Positions 9,288-18,122 of a stretch of DNA of 64,000 bases are shown here, one piece after another. The notes below the pieces were generated by a model, which did no database searches, was not told the DNA's origin, and was given only the letters and a program-made list of their open reading frames with translations. The stretch covers positions 372,001-436,000 of the forward strand of contig NZ_CP011005.1 in assembly GCF_000950575.1 (NCBI RefSeq). Reading direction: 5' to 3'. The position numbers and the translations under genes were made by a program. The stretch is from Psychromicrobium lacuslunae (lineage in GTDB: Bacteria; Actinomycetota; Actinomycetes; Actinomycetales; Micrococcaceae). Position 1 is the first letter of the stretch. The number at the start of each line of letters is the position of its first letter.

Positions 9288-9299
9288 AATCGATTTCTC
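9288..9299. promoter_or_regulatory. LacI-type operator candidate O2
   Basis: This is the second exact copy of AATCGATTTCTC, 56 bp from O1. It sits at the expected transcription start of the rightward promoter, a classic repressor position. Two sites about five helical turns apart would allow looping between them. Confidence 0.6.
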
Positions 9300-9401
9300 G
9301 AATCTCAGCCGTTGGGGGTTACGACACGAGTGATCGGTCCGGAAACACGCTGCCGTGGGGGTCTTTCCCGCTGACGGAGGCGACAAGGTGAGGGGTTCAA
9401 A

Positions 9402-10739
9402 GTGGAATCTACAAATCAGCAGCTGGTAGCTCAGGGCTCAAGCTTTAGCCGCCGCAATGTGCTCAGAGCGGCCGGACTCGCCGCGCTGGTGCCGGCCCTC
9501 GGTGGCCTAGCGGCGTGTGGTGGCGGCAACTCCGGAGGTGGTACGCCGGGGAAGGCAACGCTGAGTTTTCTCTATTTGGGCGATGCCAATCAGCAGGCTG
9601 CCTTTAAACAGCTCTTTGCTGAATTCAATAAGCAAAATCCTGATATCACGCTGAACGCTACCGGCATCCCGGCGGGGGACTGGGGCAGCTTTGTGAACAC
9701 TGTCTCCACCCAAATCGCCGGCGGCAAAGTGCCAGACATCATCCAGGTAGCGACCGAAGGGCAGGCGCTGCTCGCCTCCAAAGGATTGCTAGAGCCACTT
9801 GACGATTACATCGCGAAGGACAAAGCCGCGGTAGATGACTATTACGGCGATGTGAATAAGAATCTGCTGGACTGGACCAAGAAATACGGCTCCACCGATG
9901 GCAAGACCTACTACATGCCCGGTGGCTTCAATACCGTGGCCTTGTACGCGAATGCTTCGCTTTTCCAGAAGGCCGGGGTTGAGCTGCCGAGTGGCGATTG
10001 GTCCTGGGACGATTTCAAAAAAGCCGGGCACACCATTAAGGACAAGACCGGAGCCTATCTGATCCCGGCAGCCTATGGTTTCCCCTTCGCTGACATCATG
10101 CCCTGGCTGCTCACCAACGGCACCAGCACCCTCAATGCCGACTGGACCCAGGCCACCTACAACTCCCCGGAAGCGGTGCAGGCGGCCGAATTCGTAAAGA
10201 GCCTGATTGACGAGGGGCTCTCGCCGAAACCGGGCGGCCAGTTCGATGCTGGCACTCAGATGAAGCAGGGCAAGCTCGCCACTTTCGCGAGCGGACGTTT
10301 CGCGCAGCCCGGTATTAAGAGCATTAACTTCATTGACGGCGTGCAGATCATCCAGTTCCCCAAGAACAAAGCCAATGGCAGCCCCATCGGTTGGGATGCC
10401 TGGCCGATTCTGAAGGCCTCAAAGAATAAGGACGCCGCCTGGACCTTCATTAAGTTCCTGATCTCGAAGCAAGCCTCCGAATTCTTCGCCAAGGTGGGCG
10501 GCACCAACGTGCCAGCCCGCAATGCCGTCGCACAGAGCGAAGCCTTCACCGCCGGGGCACCGAAGAACGTCACGCTCTTCTCTAAATCCGTGGAATGGGC
10601 GACGCCGATTCCATCCCCGGCGAAGGGCGCTCAAATGCAGAAGTTCATCACCGAGGCCTGGCAGCAAGCCATTTTGGGCACTAAGCCAGTTCAAGAAGCG
10701 CTAGATTCGGCCAATAAGCAGATTCAGGCCCTGCTGTGA
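9402..10739 (+). CDS. ABC sugar importer, extracellular binding lipoprotein (second system)
   Basis: The product is 445 aa starting at GTG 9402, with a GAGGGG ribosome site upstream. The N-terminus carries a twin-arginine motif (SRRNVLRAAG), a hydrophobic segment and the lipobox LAAC, so the protein should be exported and anchored to the membrane outer face. The mature domain is a family-1 sugar-binding protein with 'GKVPDIIQVATEGQALLASKGLLEPLDDY'-like sequence and a Trp-rich ligand cleft. It heads the operon of two permeases, a membrane protein and the secreted GH183 enzyme. The operon's own promoter carries the LacI-type sites. It is only distantly similar to the binding protein at 869, so the two importers may take different oligosaccharides. 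Confidence 0.9.
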   Translation: MESTNQQLVAQGSSFSRRNVLRAAGLAALVPALGGLAACGGGNSGGGTPGKATLSFLYLGDANQQAAFKQLFAEFNKQNPDITLNATGIPAGDWGSFVNTVSTQIAGGKVPDIIQVATEGQALLASKGLLEPLDDYIAKDKAAVDDYYGDVNKNLLDWTKKYGSTDGKTYYMPGGFNTVALYANASLFQKAGVELPSGDWSWDDFKKAGHTIKDKTGAYLIPAAYGFPFADIMPWLLTNGTSTLNADWTQATYNSPEAVQAAEFVKSLIDEGLSPKPGGQFDAGTQMKQGKLATFASGRFAQPGIKSINFIDGVQIIQFPKNKANGSPIGWDAWPILKASKNKDAAWTFIKFLISKQASEFFAKVGGTNVPARNAVAQSEAFTAGAPKNVTLFSKSVEWATPIPSPAKGAQMQKFITEAWQQAILGTKPVQEALDSANKQIQALL

Positions 10740-10767
10740 TGCAGTTCGGCCAAGCGGAGGCTGTGTT

Positions 10768-11718
10768 GTGAGTTCGGCAACGGCTGATGCGGCGAAGCTG
10801 AGCGGAAGTCGCAGCAGAAGCAGGCGTTCAAGCGCTAATAATAGACGCAAGGGCAGCCCGCTCTGGGGCTATGCTTTTCTCTCCCCGGCCGCGATTCTGT
10901 TCCTGATCTTCATTCTGGGCCCCTTCGTGGTGGCGATTATTCTGAGCTTCTTCAGTTGGGATCTGCTCACCCCGGCGACTTTCAGCGGAGTCGATAATTT
11001 CGTCAAGCTGTTTAGCGATCCGTTGCTACCTCAGGTGATGGGCAATACTTTCCTGTTCGCTCTCGCCTCCATCGTGACGCACATTATTGGCGGTTTGCTG
11101 CTTGCGCTGGCCGTCAACCGGGTGATGAACAAGGTGGTTTCCTACTTCCTGCGGGCGGCGGTTTTCTTCCCTTTCCTGATCTCCTGGGCGGCGGTGTCAC
11201 TGCTCTGGAAATATGTGCTTGATCCGACGTTCGGCCCGGTGGCTTATTACGCTCAGCAAATCGGCATCACCATGCCGGACTGGTTCACCGATCCGGCCTG
11301 GGCGCTACCCGGCATTATCGGCATTGATTTCTGGCACACCATTGGCTTCACCTTCATCATCATGCTGGCGGGGCTGCAGTCGGTGCCTAAGGAACTGACC
11401 GAAGCGGCAAAGACCGATGGTGCTAATTCCTGGCAGGTGTTTTGGAATGTCACCATTCCGCTGATGTCGCCGACCTTGTTCTTTGCTACCGTGATCACCT
11501 TTCTGGGGGCCTTCCAGATTTTTGACCCGATGCAGATCATCACCCAGGGCGGCCCCGATGGCTCCACCACAACCATCATCATGTACCTCTATCAACAGGG
11601 TTTCCAGGCGTTCCAGGTTGGTTATGCCTCCGCCGTCGCCATTGTGGTCTTCGTGATCATGATGCTGGTGACGCTATTGCAATTCTGGGGGGCGAAAAAA
11701 TGGGTTTACCAGCAATGA
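10768..11718 (+). CDS. ABC sugar importer permease, MalF type (second system)
   Basis: The product is 316 aa from GTG 10768, with GGAGG ten bases upstream. A basic, Ser/Arg-rich N-terminus of about 30 residues precedes six membrane spans. The EAA loop reads 'ELTEAAKTDGANSWQVFWNV' near residue 212. It overlaps the next permease by 19 bases. It forms the channel with the following subunit for the substrate delivered by the protein at 9402. No ATPase gene accompanies it. Confidence 0.92.
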   Translation: MSSATADAAKLSGSRSRSRRSSANNRRKGSPLWGYAFLSPAAILFLIFILGPFVVAIILSFFSWDLLTPATFSGVDNFVKLFSDPLLPQVMGNTFLFALASIVTHIIGGLLLALAVNRVMNKVVSYFLRAAVFFPFLISWAAVSLLWKYVLDPTFGPVAYYAQQIGITMPDWFTDPAWALPGIIGIDFWHTIGFTFIIMLAGLQSVPKELTEAAKTDGANSWQVFWNVTIPLMSPTLFFATVITFLGAFQIFDPMQIITQGGPDGSTTTIIMYLYQQGFQAFQVGYASAVAIVVFVIMMLVTLLQFWGAKKWVYQQ

Positions 11719-12587
11719 GCGTTGAGCAAGCCGCCGAGGTTGCGGCACCGAAACTGCGTCGACGCCGTAAGTTCAGCACCGGATCTGCGCTGCTCGATCT
11801 GCTTCTTCTGGTGATCGGCCTGGTGATGGTTTCGCCCTTGGTCTGGATGGTAGTGCAGGCCCTGACTGAGGCCGGGAGCGCCTTCAGCTTGCCGCCGAAC
11901 TGGTTACCGATTCCGTTCAGCCTGGACAACTTTGCCCAGATTGAGGGGCTAATTCCCTTTGGGCGGATGGCCTTGAACAGCATTCTGGTCGCGGTGATTA
12001 GCACCGTGGGATCGCTCTTCATCGCAGTCCTAGCGGCCTACGCCTTCTCCCGCATCGACTTTCGGGGCAAACAGGGAATTTTCGTACTAATGCTCAGCGC
12101 TTTGATGGTGCCCGGGCAGCTCATTGTGATTCCGGTATTCATCCTGATGCGCACACTCGGCCTGGTGGATAATCTCGCTTCGCTGTGGCTGCCCGCGCTG
12201 ATCAATGTCTTTGCGATTTTCTTCCTGCGTCAGTACTTCAACACCATTCCGCGTGAACTTGACGAAGCGGCCAGGATTGATGGGGCAGGGCATTTCTGGA
12301 TCCTATTCCGAATGCTGGTGCCGCTTTCCGGGCCGGCGCTCTCAGCACTCGCGGTGCTTGGCTTTGAGGCATCGTGGAACAACTACTTCACCCCTTTGAT
12401 CTTCCTCTCCAGTCCGGAGCAAATGACCCTGCCGGTCGGGCTGGTGTCCTTGCAAGCGGCTCAGGGAGGTTCCTCCGTGGTGGTGTTCGCTGCGGTAACC
12501 GCTGTGGTGCTGCCGATCCTGGTGCTGTTCCTGGTCTTCCAGCGGCACTTTGTGGCGAGCATTGCGCAGAGCGGGCTGCGGGGTTAG
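11700..12587 (+). CDS. ABC sugar importer permease, MalG type (second system)
   Basis: The product is 295 aa with six membrane spans and the EAA loop 'ELDEAARIDGAGHFWILFRM' near residue 187. ATG 11700 is used here; ATG 11715 (MSVEQAA) would shorten it by five residues and cannot be excluded. The C-terminus 'HFVASIAQSGLRG' is typical of MalG subunits. The start lies within the upstream permease, indicating translational coupling. Two bases separate its stop from the next gene's ATG. Confidence 0.92.
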   Translation: MGLPAMSVEQAAEVAAPKLRRRRKFSTGSALLDLLLLVIGLVMVSPLVWMVVQALTEAGSAFSLPPNWLPIPFSLDNFAQIEGLIPFGRMALNSILVAVISTVGSLFIAVLAAYAFSRIDFRGKQGIFVLMLSALMVPGQLIVIPVFILMRTLGLVDNLASLWLPALINVFAIFFLRQYFNTIPRELDEAARIDGAGHFWILFRMLVPLSGPALSALAVLGFEASWNNYFTPLIFLSSPEQMTLPVGLVSLQAAQGGSSVVVFAAVTAVVLPILVLFLVFQRHFVASIAQSGLRG

Positions 12588-12589
12588 CG

Positions 12590-13330
12590 ATGAAGCGTCA
12601 AGGGGCTGAGCACGAGGACGAGGCAGTATCGATAGCCGATGCGCTGCGGGGCGCCTGGGAGAACCTGCCCTTGCTGTTGCTGCAAAGTGTGCTTGCTTGC
12701 CTCGGCTTTGGCCTAGTGGTTTTCGCGCTGCCCGGTCTGACGCCGTTGTCGGTGCTATTGGGGATGGCTTTGCTAGCACCGGTTTTTGCCTCGATGATCC
12801 ATACCGCCCTGAGCATCATCGATGGCGACGACCCGCGGGTCCGGGATTGGTTGTTTAGCTTTCGCCGGGGCTGGTCACGTTCGCTTGGCCAGGCGCTGTG
12901 CTGCGCTGTCCCGATAGCCCTTACGCTGGTCGCCTGGCAAGCGCTGAATAGTGCCGCGCAATTGTGGCTCTATCTGCCGGTGGTAGTTGGCGGCAGTGTC
13001 TCAGTGATCATAGTCCTCGCCTTACCCATTGTTTTCGCCTTGAATGCTGAGCTCCCGGCACGGGCTGCCTCAAACAGTGGCCAGGCCGAGGCGAGTAGGC
13101 CGGGCGTCGAGAAGTGGTTGCTGGCCTGCCATTTGTTAGCTCGTCGGCCGATCCCGTTCCTCGCCGTAGCTGCCCTCGCGGTGCTGGGCATCTGGCTGGC
13201 CGCCAATCTGAGCGCCGCGCTCATGTTGTTGCTGCCGGTGCCGGTCGCACTAGTTGCTGCGCTGGCTTATCGGACCGTTTTAGCGCAGTTGAATATCCAT
13301 CAAACAACAACCGCCGGAGCCGCACAGTAG
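12590..13330 (+). CDS. Membrane protein of unknown function in sugar operon (possibly YesL-like)
   Basis: ATG 12590 follows the permease stop by two bases and gives 246 aa; the longer open frame from 12374 lies inside the permease gene and is not used. Hydrophobic segments are visible near residues 23-60, 98-120, 125-148 and 190-235, so five or six membrane spans are likely. No catalytic motif is recognised. Small membrane proteins of the YesL/DUF624 type often accompany CUT1 sugar importers and hydrolases in Gram-positive bacteria. This one matches that position and size, but the family is not confirmed by a motif. It is presumably co-expressed with the importer and GH183. Confidence 0.65.
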   Translation: MKRQGAEHEDEAVSIADALRGAWENLPLLLLQSVLACLGFGLVVFALPGLTPLSVLLGMALLAPVFASMIHTALSIIDGDDPRVRDWLFSFRRGWSRSLGQALCCAVPIALTLVAWQALNSAAQLWLYLPVVVGGSVSVIIVLALPIVFALNAELPARAASNSGQAEASRPGVEKWLLACHLLARRPIPFLAVAALAVLGIWLAANLSAALMLLLPVPVALVAALAYRTVLAQLNIHQTTTAGAAQ

Positions 13331-13374
13331 CGCAACGGCACTAAAGGAACACTAAAACTGAAGGAGTCTGTATC

Positions 13375-14898
13375 GTGAAACGTAGGGGGACTTTCATCGC
13401 GGGCGGCCTGGTCCTAGGCTTCTTGTCGGCGGCCTTAGTGGCATTACCCGCCCAAGCCACCACCGCCCATACTCCGGCCACCGTGGTCTCTAAGGTGACC
13501 GGGCCGAACTCGCTGAGCGCCACCGACACCCAGTGGAAAGTCAAGGCCACTGACCTCGGCATTCTCTGGGACAACGGAGCTGGTCAGACGCTGGCCGCTT
13601 TCGGCGACACCTTCGGCACGAATTGGACCGGGCCCGGCGGAGGCACTCCGGCGGGCGTCGACGGCGACTGGCGTAGTCAGGTGCTGCTGCGCAGCTCGGA
13701 TAACAACTTGGCTGACGGGATGACCTTCGACAGCGCGGCCACCGATGTGCCGGGGCACGCCAAGCAGCTGATTTCAGCCAAGCACATCGACAATGACGAA
13801 ATCACGGTGATTCCGACCGCGGGCATTTCGGTCGGTTCGCGGCAATACCTCTCCTATATGTCGGTCCGGCACTGGGGTTTACCGGGGGAGTGGACCACCA
13901 ACTATGCCTCCATCGCCTACTCGGATGACAATGGCCAAACCTGGGTGAAGGACGCGGGGCCACGCTGGGACAATGCTAATGGCACCGGCAATAACCAATT
14001 CCAAATGCAGGCTTTCGTGCGCAAGGACGGCTACGTCTATGTCTATGGCACGCCGAGCGGCCGGAGCGGCTCCTTGCACCTGGCTAGGGTGCCGGAGGCT
14101 CAGCTGCTCAGCGCCGCTGCCTATCAGTACTGGACCGGTAGCGCCTGGGTCACCGGGGCCGAGAGCTCAGCGGCCAGTGTGGTCGCCGCTCCGGTCTCCG
14201 AGATCTCGGTGGCCTACAACAGCTACACGAATAAATACCTGATGATGTACATCAATGGCGAGGACCTGGTGCTGCGCAGCTCGGCGACGCCGCAAGGGCC
14301 CTGGAGCGCGCCAAGCACCATCGTCGGCCCCTCGGACTACCCGGGGTTCTACGGCGGTTTTATCCACCCGAAATCGTCCGGCAGTGAGTTGTACTTCGTG
14401 ATGTCGCAGTGGAATCCCTACAACACCTACCTGATGAAAATTAGCTTGAATGCGGACGCCACGGTGGCTAAACCCAATCTGCTCAACGACCCCAGCTTCG
14501 AGCGCAACACCGCGCTGGGCGGTGATTGGCAGTGTGCCGGTACTTGTGGCATCGACAATCAGCATTGGGGTTTCAGCGGCGACAAAAACGCTTGGGCACG
14601 GCATAACTCGGGCTGGCAGGACGTGCACCAGAGCGTGGCCGTAACCCCAAACACCCAATACACCCTGAGCGGCTTCGTCCGTACCTCGGCGAGCAGTTAC
14701 GCTGGTTTCCTGGGCGCCAGGACAACCTCTTGGCAGGTGATTTCGGAAGCCACGTTTAGCAGTGTGCCGGGCTGGACTAGATACACGGTGACCTTCAACT
14801 CAGGAGCGAACAGCTCGGTCACCGTCTACGGCGGCATCTGGACCGATCATGGTGATGCCTGGCTGCAACTCGACGATTTCTCGCTGACTCGGACCTAA
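13375..14898 (+). CDS. Secreted GH183 (DUF4185) protein, candidate endo-D-arabinanase, with C-terminal carbohydrate-binding domain
   Basis: The product is 507 aa from GTG 13375 with a good ribosome site (GAAGGAG). Residues 1-29 are a Sec signal ending in 'ALPAQA'. Residues about 45-360 match DUF4185: 'WKVKATDLGILWDNG', 'FGDTFG', 'WRSQVLLRSS', 'EITVIPTAGISVG', 'IAYSDDNGQTW', 'YVYGTPSGRSG', 'EISVAYNSYTNKYLMMY' and 'SQWNPYN'. This family, GH183, was shown to contain endo-acting D-arabinanases active on mycobacterial arabinan. Residues about 365-507 form a beta-sandwich-type domain ('LLNDPSFE...WLQLDDFSL'), probably substrate-binding. As the only exported hydrolase seen in the locus it would start polymer breakdown outside the cell. 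Family is confident; substrate follows the family. Confidence 0.88.
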   Translation: MKRRGTFIAGGLVLGFLSAALVALPAQATTAHTPATVVSKVTGPNSLSATDTQWKVKATDLGILWDNGAGQTLAAFGDTFGTNWTGPGGGTPAGVDGDWRSQVLLRSSDNNLADGMTFDSAATDVPGHAKQLISAKHIDNDEITVIPTAGISVGSRQYLSYMSVRHWGLPGEWTTNYASIAYSDDNGQTWVKDAGPRWDNANGTGNNQFQMQAFVRKDGYVYVYGTPSGRSGSLHLARVPEAQLLSAAAYQYWTGSAWVTGAESSAASVVAAPVSEISVAYNSYTNKYLMMYINGEDLVLRSSATPQGPWSAPSTIVGPSDYPGFYGGFIHPKSSGSELYFVMSQWNPYNTYLMKISLNADATVAKPNLLNDPSFERNTALGGDWQCAGTCGIDNQHWGFSGDKNAWARHNSGWQDVHQSVAVTPNTQYTLSGFVRTSASSYAGFLGARTTSWQVISEATFSSVPGWTRYTVTFNSGANSSVTVYGGIWTDHGDAWLQLDDFSLTRT

Positions 14899-14926
14899 GC
14901 GCGAACCAGACTATACAACCGGATTA

Positions 14927-15053
14927 GTTCCTCAGCTTGCCCCACCGAGTCACTCGCTTCGGTGGGGCAAGCTGTCTGTGCCCACTGAATCACTCGATTC
15001 AGTGGGCAGGGACGCCTCTCCGAAGCAAGCGACCGAAGGGGTACTGAGGAGCT
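14927..15053. repeat. Tandem hairpins inside a larger imperfect inverted repeat; possible terminator
   Basis: Two hairpins lie back to back: 14934-14948 with 14959-14973 (15 bp, perfect) and 14979-14991 with 14996-15008 (13 bp, perfect, loop ACTC). Their cores are the same 26-mer with paired C-G to T-A type changes, so they are related copies. The flanks 14927-14962 and 15020-15053 also match each other as an imperfect inverted repeat. The element fills the gap between GH183 and ftsK and could end the sugar operon, but there is no T-run. Confidence 0.7.
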
Positions 15054-15171
15054 GAAGTAGGGCTCTAATTGGATGGCTGCCGTCGCGCTTTTCACAGCGG
15101 GTCGCACCGGATTCTCGCGAAAACCCTGGCTAAATCCCGGGAAACAGCCAATGCACAGGTAGCGTGAGGGT

Positions 15172-17988
15172 ATGGCGACTCGTACTTCCCCCGTGCGCCC
15201 AACAGCTAGTCGCACCACTAAAACCAGTGGCAAAGCAGCGGCTAGCTCCACACGCACGCGCAAAATACCCGAACCCGAGGTGCATCAACCCTCCTGGCCC
15301 GTCCGTGCAATTGGCGGCCTCTGGCAGGGCATTGGGCACGCCGTTGGCGGTGGCATCCGTCGAGTAGGGCACGACGTCTCGGGCCTCGATCCAGCGTTGC
15401 GCCGTGACGGCAGTGCGCTGCTGCTCTTGCTGCTCGCGATTGGAATCGCAACCTTCGAGTGGTGGGGGCTGACCGGTTGGTTCGCTGACGGTGTGCACGG
15501 TGTGGTGAAAGGCACCATTGGCTGGCTGGGCATGTTGCTACCGCTGATGTTGCTGATTTGCGCGGTCGGTCAATTCCGTCACCCGGAGAGCGTCCGGGCC
15601 AATAATCGTATTGCCATCGGCTTCAGCATTATGACCGTTGCTGGTGCGGCGATTGCCCACCTGGTGGCCGGTGAGCCGAGCCTAGCAAGCGGTTTTGACG
15701 GCGTGAGCAAAGCAGGCGGGACCATTGGCTTCATTGCCGCGGCACCATTTGCCGCGCTCAATTTCTGGCTTGCCGTGCTAGTTTATGCGCTGCTGGCTTT
15801 CGTCAGCCTGCTGATCGTCACCGCCACACCGTTCCGAGCGATCCCGAGTCGATTACGTCACCTCTACGAGCATCTGATGGGCCAAGACCCGCAGCCCGAG
15901 ACCGATCGGGACGGACACGATCAGAGCTATCTTTTTGATCGCGACGAGGCCGCCAAACCCAAGAAGGAACGCGCCAAGCGAGGTCTCTTCGGTAAGAAGA
16001 AAGAGGAATCGGATACCTCACTGCTGGATGGCTTCACCGGAGACGAAGCCTTCGAGCATGCGCTGGTCGGTGATGATGCGGAGCCAGAGCACGCTGCACC
16101 CGCTGTGCCGCCGGGCGTCCGTCGGCCCACAAAAGCTGAGATTGCCGTCGATCAGCTCAAGGCCGCCCAAGGTCTGAAGCCCGCTGAGGCGGTGACCGAG
16201 GCCATTTCGACGATTGGTGTGCAGAACTTGGCGGCGGCCCCGCCCAAGCCGAGCGTGAACCCCACTGTCGCCGTGCATCACGTGGCACCGCAACCGCCAA
16301 TGACGCCAATCCCGCAGCGCTCGGAGCAGCTCAGCCTGGCCGGCGATGTCACCTACACCCTGCCTAGCTCGGACGTGCTGACCCCGGGCTCGGCACCAAA
16401 GGAACGCACCGAGGCCAATGACGCCGTGGTTGCTGCCCTCACCGAGGTGCTCAACCAGTTCAAGGTGGATGCCCAGGTTACCGGCTTCTCCCGCGGTCCG
16501 ACCGTAACCCGTTACGAAATTGAACTCGGCCCGGGCACCAAGGTGGAGCGAGTCACCGCACTGAGTAAGAACATCTCTTATGCGGTGGCGAGCGCCGATG
16601 TGCGCATTCTCTCGCCGATCCCGGGCAAGAGCGCGATTGGCATTGAAATCCCGAATGTGGATAAGGAAATTGTTTCGCTCGGCGATGTGCTCCGTTCGCA
16701 GAACGCGCGGCGCACCGATCACCCGATGGTGATGGGAGTTGGCAAGGACGTCGAAGGCGGCTTCGTGGTGGCCAACCTGGCCAAGATGCCGCATATGCTC
16801 GTCGCGGGTGCCACCGGTGCCGGTAAGTCCTCCTTCGTGAACTCAATGATCACCTCGATTCTGATGCGGGCCACCCCGGACGAAGTCCGGATGGTGATGG
16901 TCGACCCGAAGCGGGTGGAGCTCACCGCTTATGAGGGCGTGCCACACCTGATCACTCCGATTATTACCAACCCCAAGAAAGCCGCCGAGGCCTTGCAATG
17001 GGTGGTTCGCGAGATGGACACCCGGTACGACGATTTGTCGAACTTCGGCTTCAAGCACATTGACGATTTCAATAAGGCGGTGCGGGCCGGCAAGGTGAAG
17101 TTGCCGCCGGATTCCAAGCGCGTGCTCAAGCCCTACCCTTACCTGCTGGTGATCGTTGACGAGCTCGCCGACCTGATGATGGTGGCGCCGCGTGATGTGG
17201 AAGATTCCATCGTCCGGATCACCCAGCTGGCTCGCGCCGCCGGTATTCACCTGGTGCTCGCCACGCAGCGTCCTTCGGTTGATGTGGTGACCGGTCTGAT
17301 CAAGGCCAATGTGCCGTCCCGAATGGCCTTTGCGACCTCCTCGGTGACTGATTCCCGCGTCGTGCTAGATCAGCCGGGTGCTGAAAAGCTGCTCGGTCAA
17401 GGCGACGCCTTGTTCTTGCCGATGGGAGCTTCCAAGGCGATCCGAGTACAGGGTGCCTGGGTTACTGAGTCGGAAATTCGCCAAGTGGTTGAACATGTCA
17501 AGGGCCAGTTGCAGGCTGTCTATCGTGACGACGTCGCGGTGGAAGCGCCGAAGAAGCAGGTTGACGAGGAGATCGGCGACGATCTTGATGTCTTATTGCA
17601 GGCCACCGAGTTGGTGGTTACCACTCAGTTCGGCTCCACTTCGATGCTGCAACGCAAGCTGCGGGTCGGCTTCGCGAAGGCTGGCCGACTGATGGATCTG
17701 CTGGAATCACGCGGTGTGGTCGGTCCCTCCGAGGGCTCCAAGGCACGCGATGTATTGGTCAAGCCCGACGACTTGGCGGCGACCCTGGCAGCGATCCGCG
17801 GCGATGAACCTTCCGCCCCGGTAGATGCCACCACGGCGGCATTGGCGGAGAACGCCAACGTCAACCAAGGCTACGGTACGGATTTGGTGGCAGACGATTT
17901 GAATGCCCGGCCGCAGGCGGTGGAGTATTACGACGGCGATGACGACGATGAAGGTGGCGAGGATGCCTGGCAACTGACCGGCCGCTAA
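15172..17988 (+). CDS. ftsK: DNA translocase FtsK/SpoIIIE
   Basis: The product is 938 aa. A basic N-terminus is followed by about four membrane spans (residues 80-220), an acidic/basic linker (220-390) and the motor domain. The motor has Walker A GATGAGKSS near residue 546 and Walker B 'LLVIVDELADLMM' near 657. A winged-helix gamma domain ('TSMLQRKLRVGFAKAGRLMDLLESRG' type) lies near 825-880. An acidic tail (DGDDDDEGGED) ends the protein. FtsK pumps DNA at the division septum and recognises KOPS sites through the gamma domain. The start ATG 15172 has GTGAGGG just upstream. It is preceded by an inverted-repeat element and followed by another (18006-18068), so it is probably transcribed alone. 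Confidence 0.95.
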   Translation: MATRTSPVRPTASRTTKTSGKAAASSTRTRKIPEPEVHQPSWPVRAIGGLWQGIGHAVGGGIRRVGHDVSGLDPALRRDGSALLLLLLAIGIATFEWWGLTGWFADGVHGVVKGTIGWLGMLLPLMLLICAVGQFRHPESVRANNRIAIGFSIMTVAGAAIAHLVAGEPSLASGFDGVSKAGGTIGFIAAAPFAALNFWLAVLVYALLAFVSLLIVTATPFRAIPSRLRHLYEHLMGQDPQPETDRDGHDQSYLFDRDEAAKPKKERAKRGLFGKKKEESDTSLLDGFTGDEAFEHALVGDDAEPEHAAPAVPPGVRRPTKAEIAVDQLKAAQGLKPAEAVTEAISTIGVQNLAAAPPKPSVNPTVAVHHVAPQPPMTPIPQRSEQLSLAGDVTYTLPSSDVLTPGSAPKERTEANDAVVAALTEVLNQFKVDAQVTGFSRGPTVTRYEIELGPGTKVERVTALSKNISYAVASADVRILSPIPGKSAIGIEIPNVDKEIVSLGDVLRSQNARRTDHPMVMGVGKDVEGGFVVANLAKMPHMLVAGATGAGKSSFVNSMITSILMRATPDEVRMVMVDPKRVELTAYEGVPHLITPIITNPKKAAEALQWVVREMDTRYDDLSNFGFKHIDDFNKAVRAGKVKLPPDSKRVLKPYPYLLVIVDELADLMMVAPRDVEDSIVRITQLARAAGIHLVLATQRPSVDVVTGLIKANVPSRMAFATSSVTDSRVVLDQPGAEKLLGQGDALFLPMGASKAIRVQGAWVTESEIRQVVEHVKGQLQAVYRDDVAVEAPKKQVDEEIGDDLDVLLQATELVVTTQFGSTSMLQRKLRVGFAKAGRLMDLLESRGVVGPSEGSKARDVLVKPDDLAATLAAIRGDEPSAPVDATTAALAENANVNQGYGTDLVADDLNARPQAVEYYDGDDDDEGGEDAWQLTGR

Positions 17989-18005
17989 GCCCCTCTCACC
18001 CCTCT

Positions 18006-18068
18006 CGCCGAGTTCGGAGATTTGCACGCTTTGAGCCCCTCAAACCGTGCAAAGCTCCGAACTCGGCG
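18006..18068. repeat. Long intergenic near-palindrome
   Basis: Arms CGCCGAGTTCGGAG and TTTGCACG are matched on the other side, leaving A/G and C/C mismatches, and an inner stem TTTGAG-CCC-CTCAAA closes the loop. The whole 63 bases fold into one nested hairpin between ftsK and pgsA. It shares the GAGTTCG arm motif with the elements at 29335 and 59276. It may act as a terminator, though no T-run follows. Confidence 0.7.
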
Positions 18069-18122
18069 GCGTTTAATGCCTTGGTGCGGCGCTGCATATC
18101 AGGCCGGGCTAAGCTAGAAACT

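Noticed and set aside
12374-12589. N-terminal extension of the membrane protein gene
   Set aside because: It lies inside the MalG-type permease gene and reads as unrelated sequence; ATG 12590 directly after the permease stop fits better.
16018-16794. 258-aa open frame antisense to ftsK
   Set aside because: Shadow frame of a G+C-rich gene; no ribosome site, no recognisable domain, and the sense strand encodes clear FtsK.
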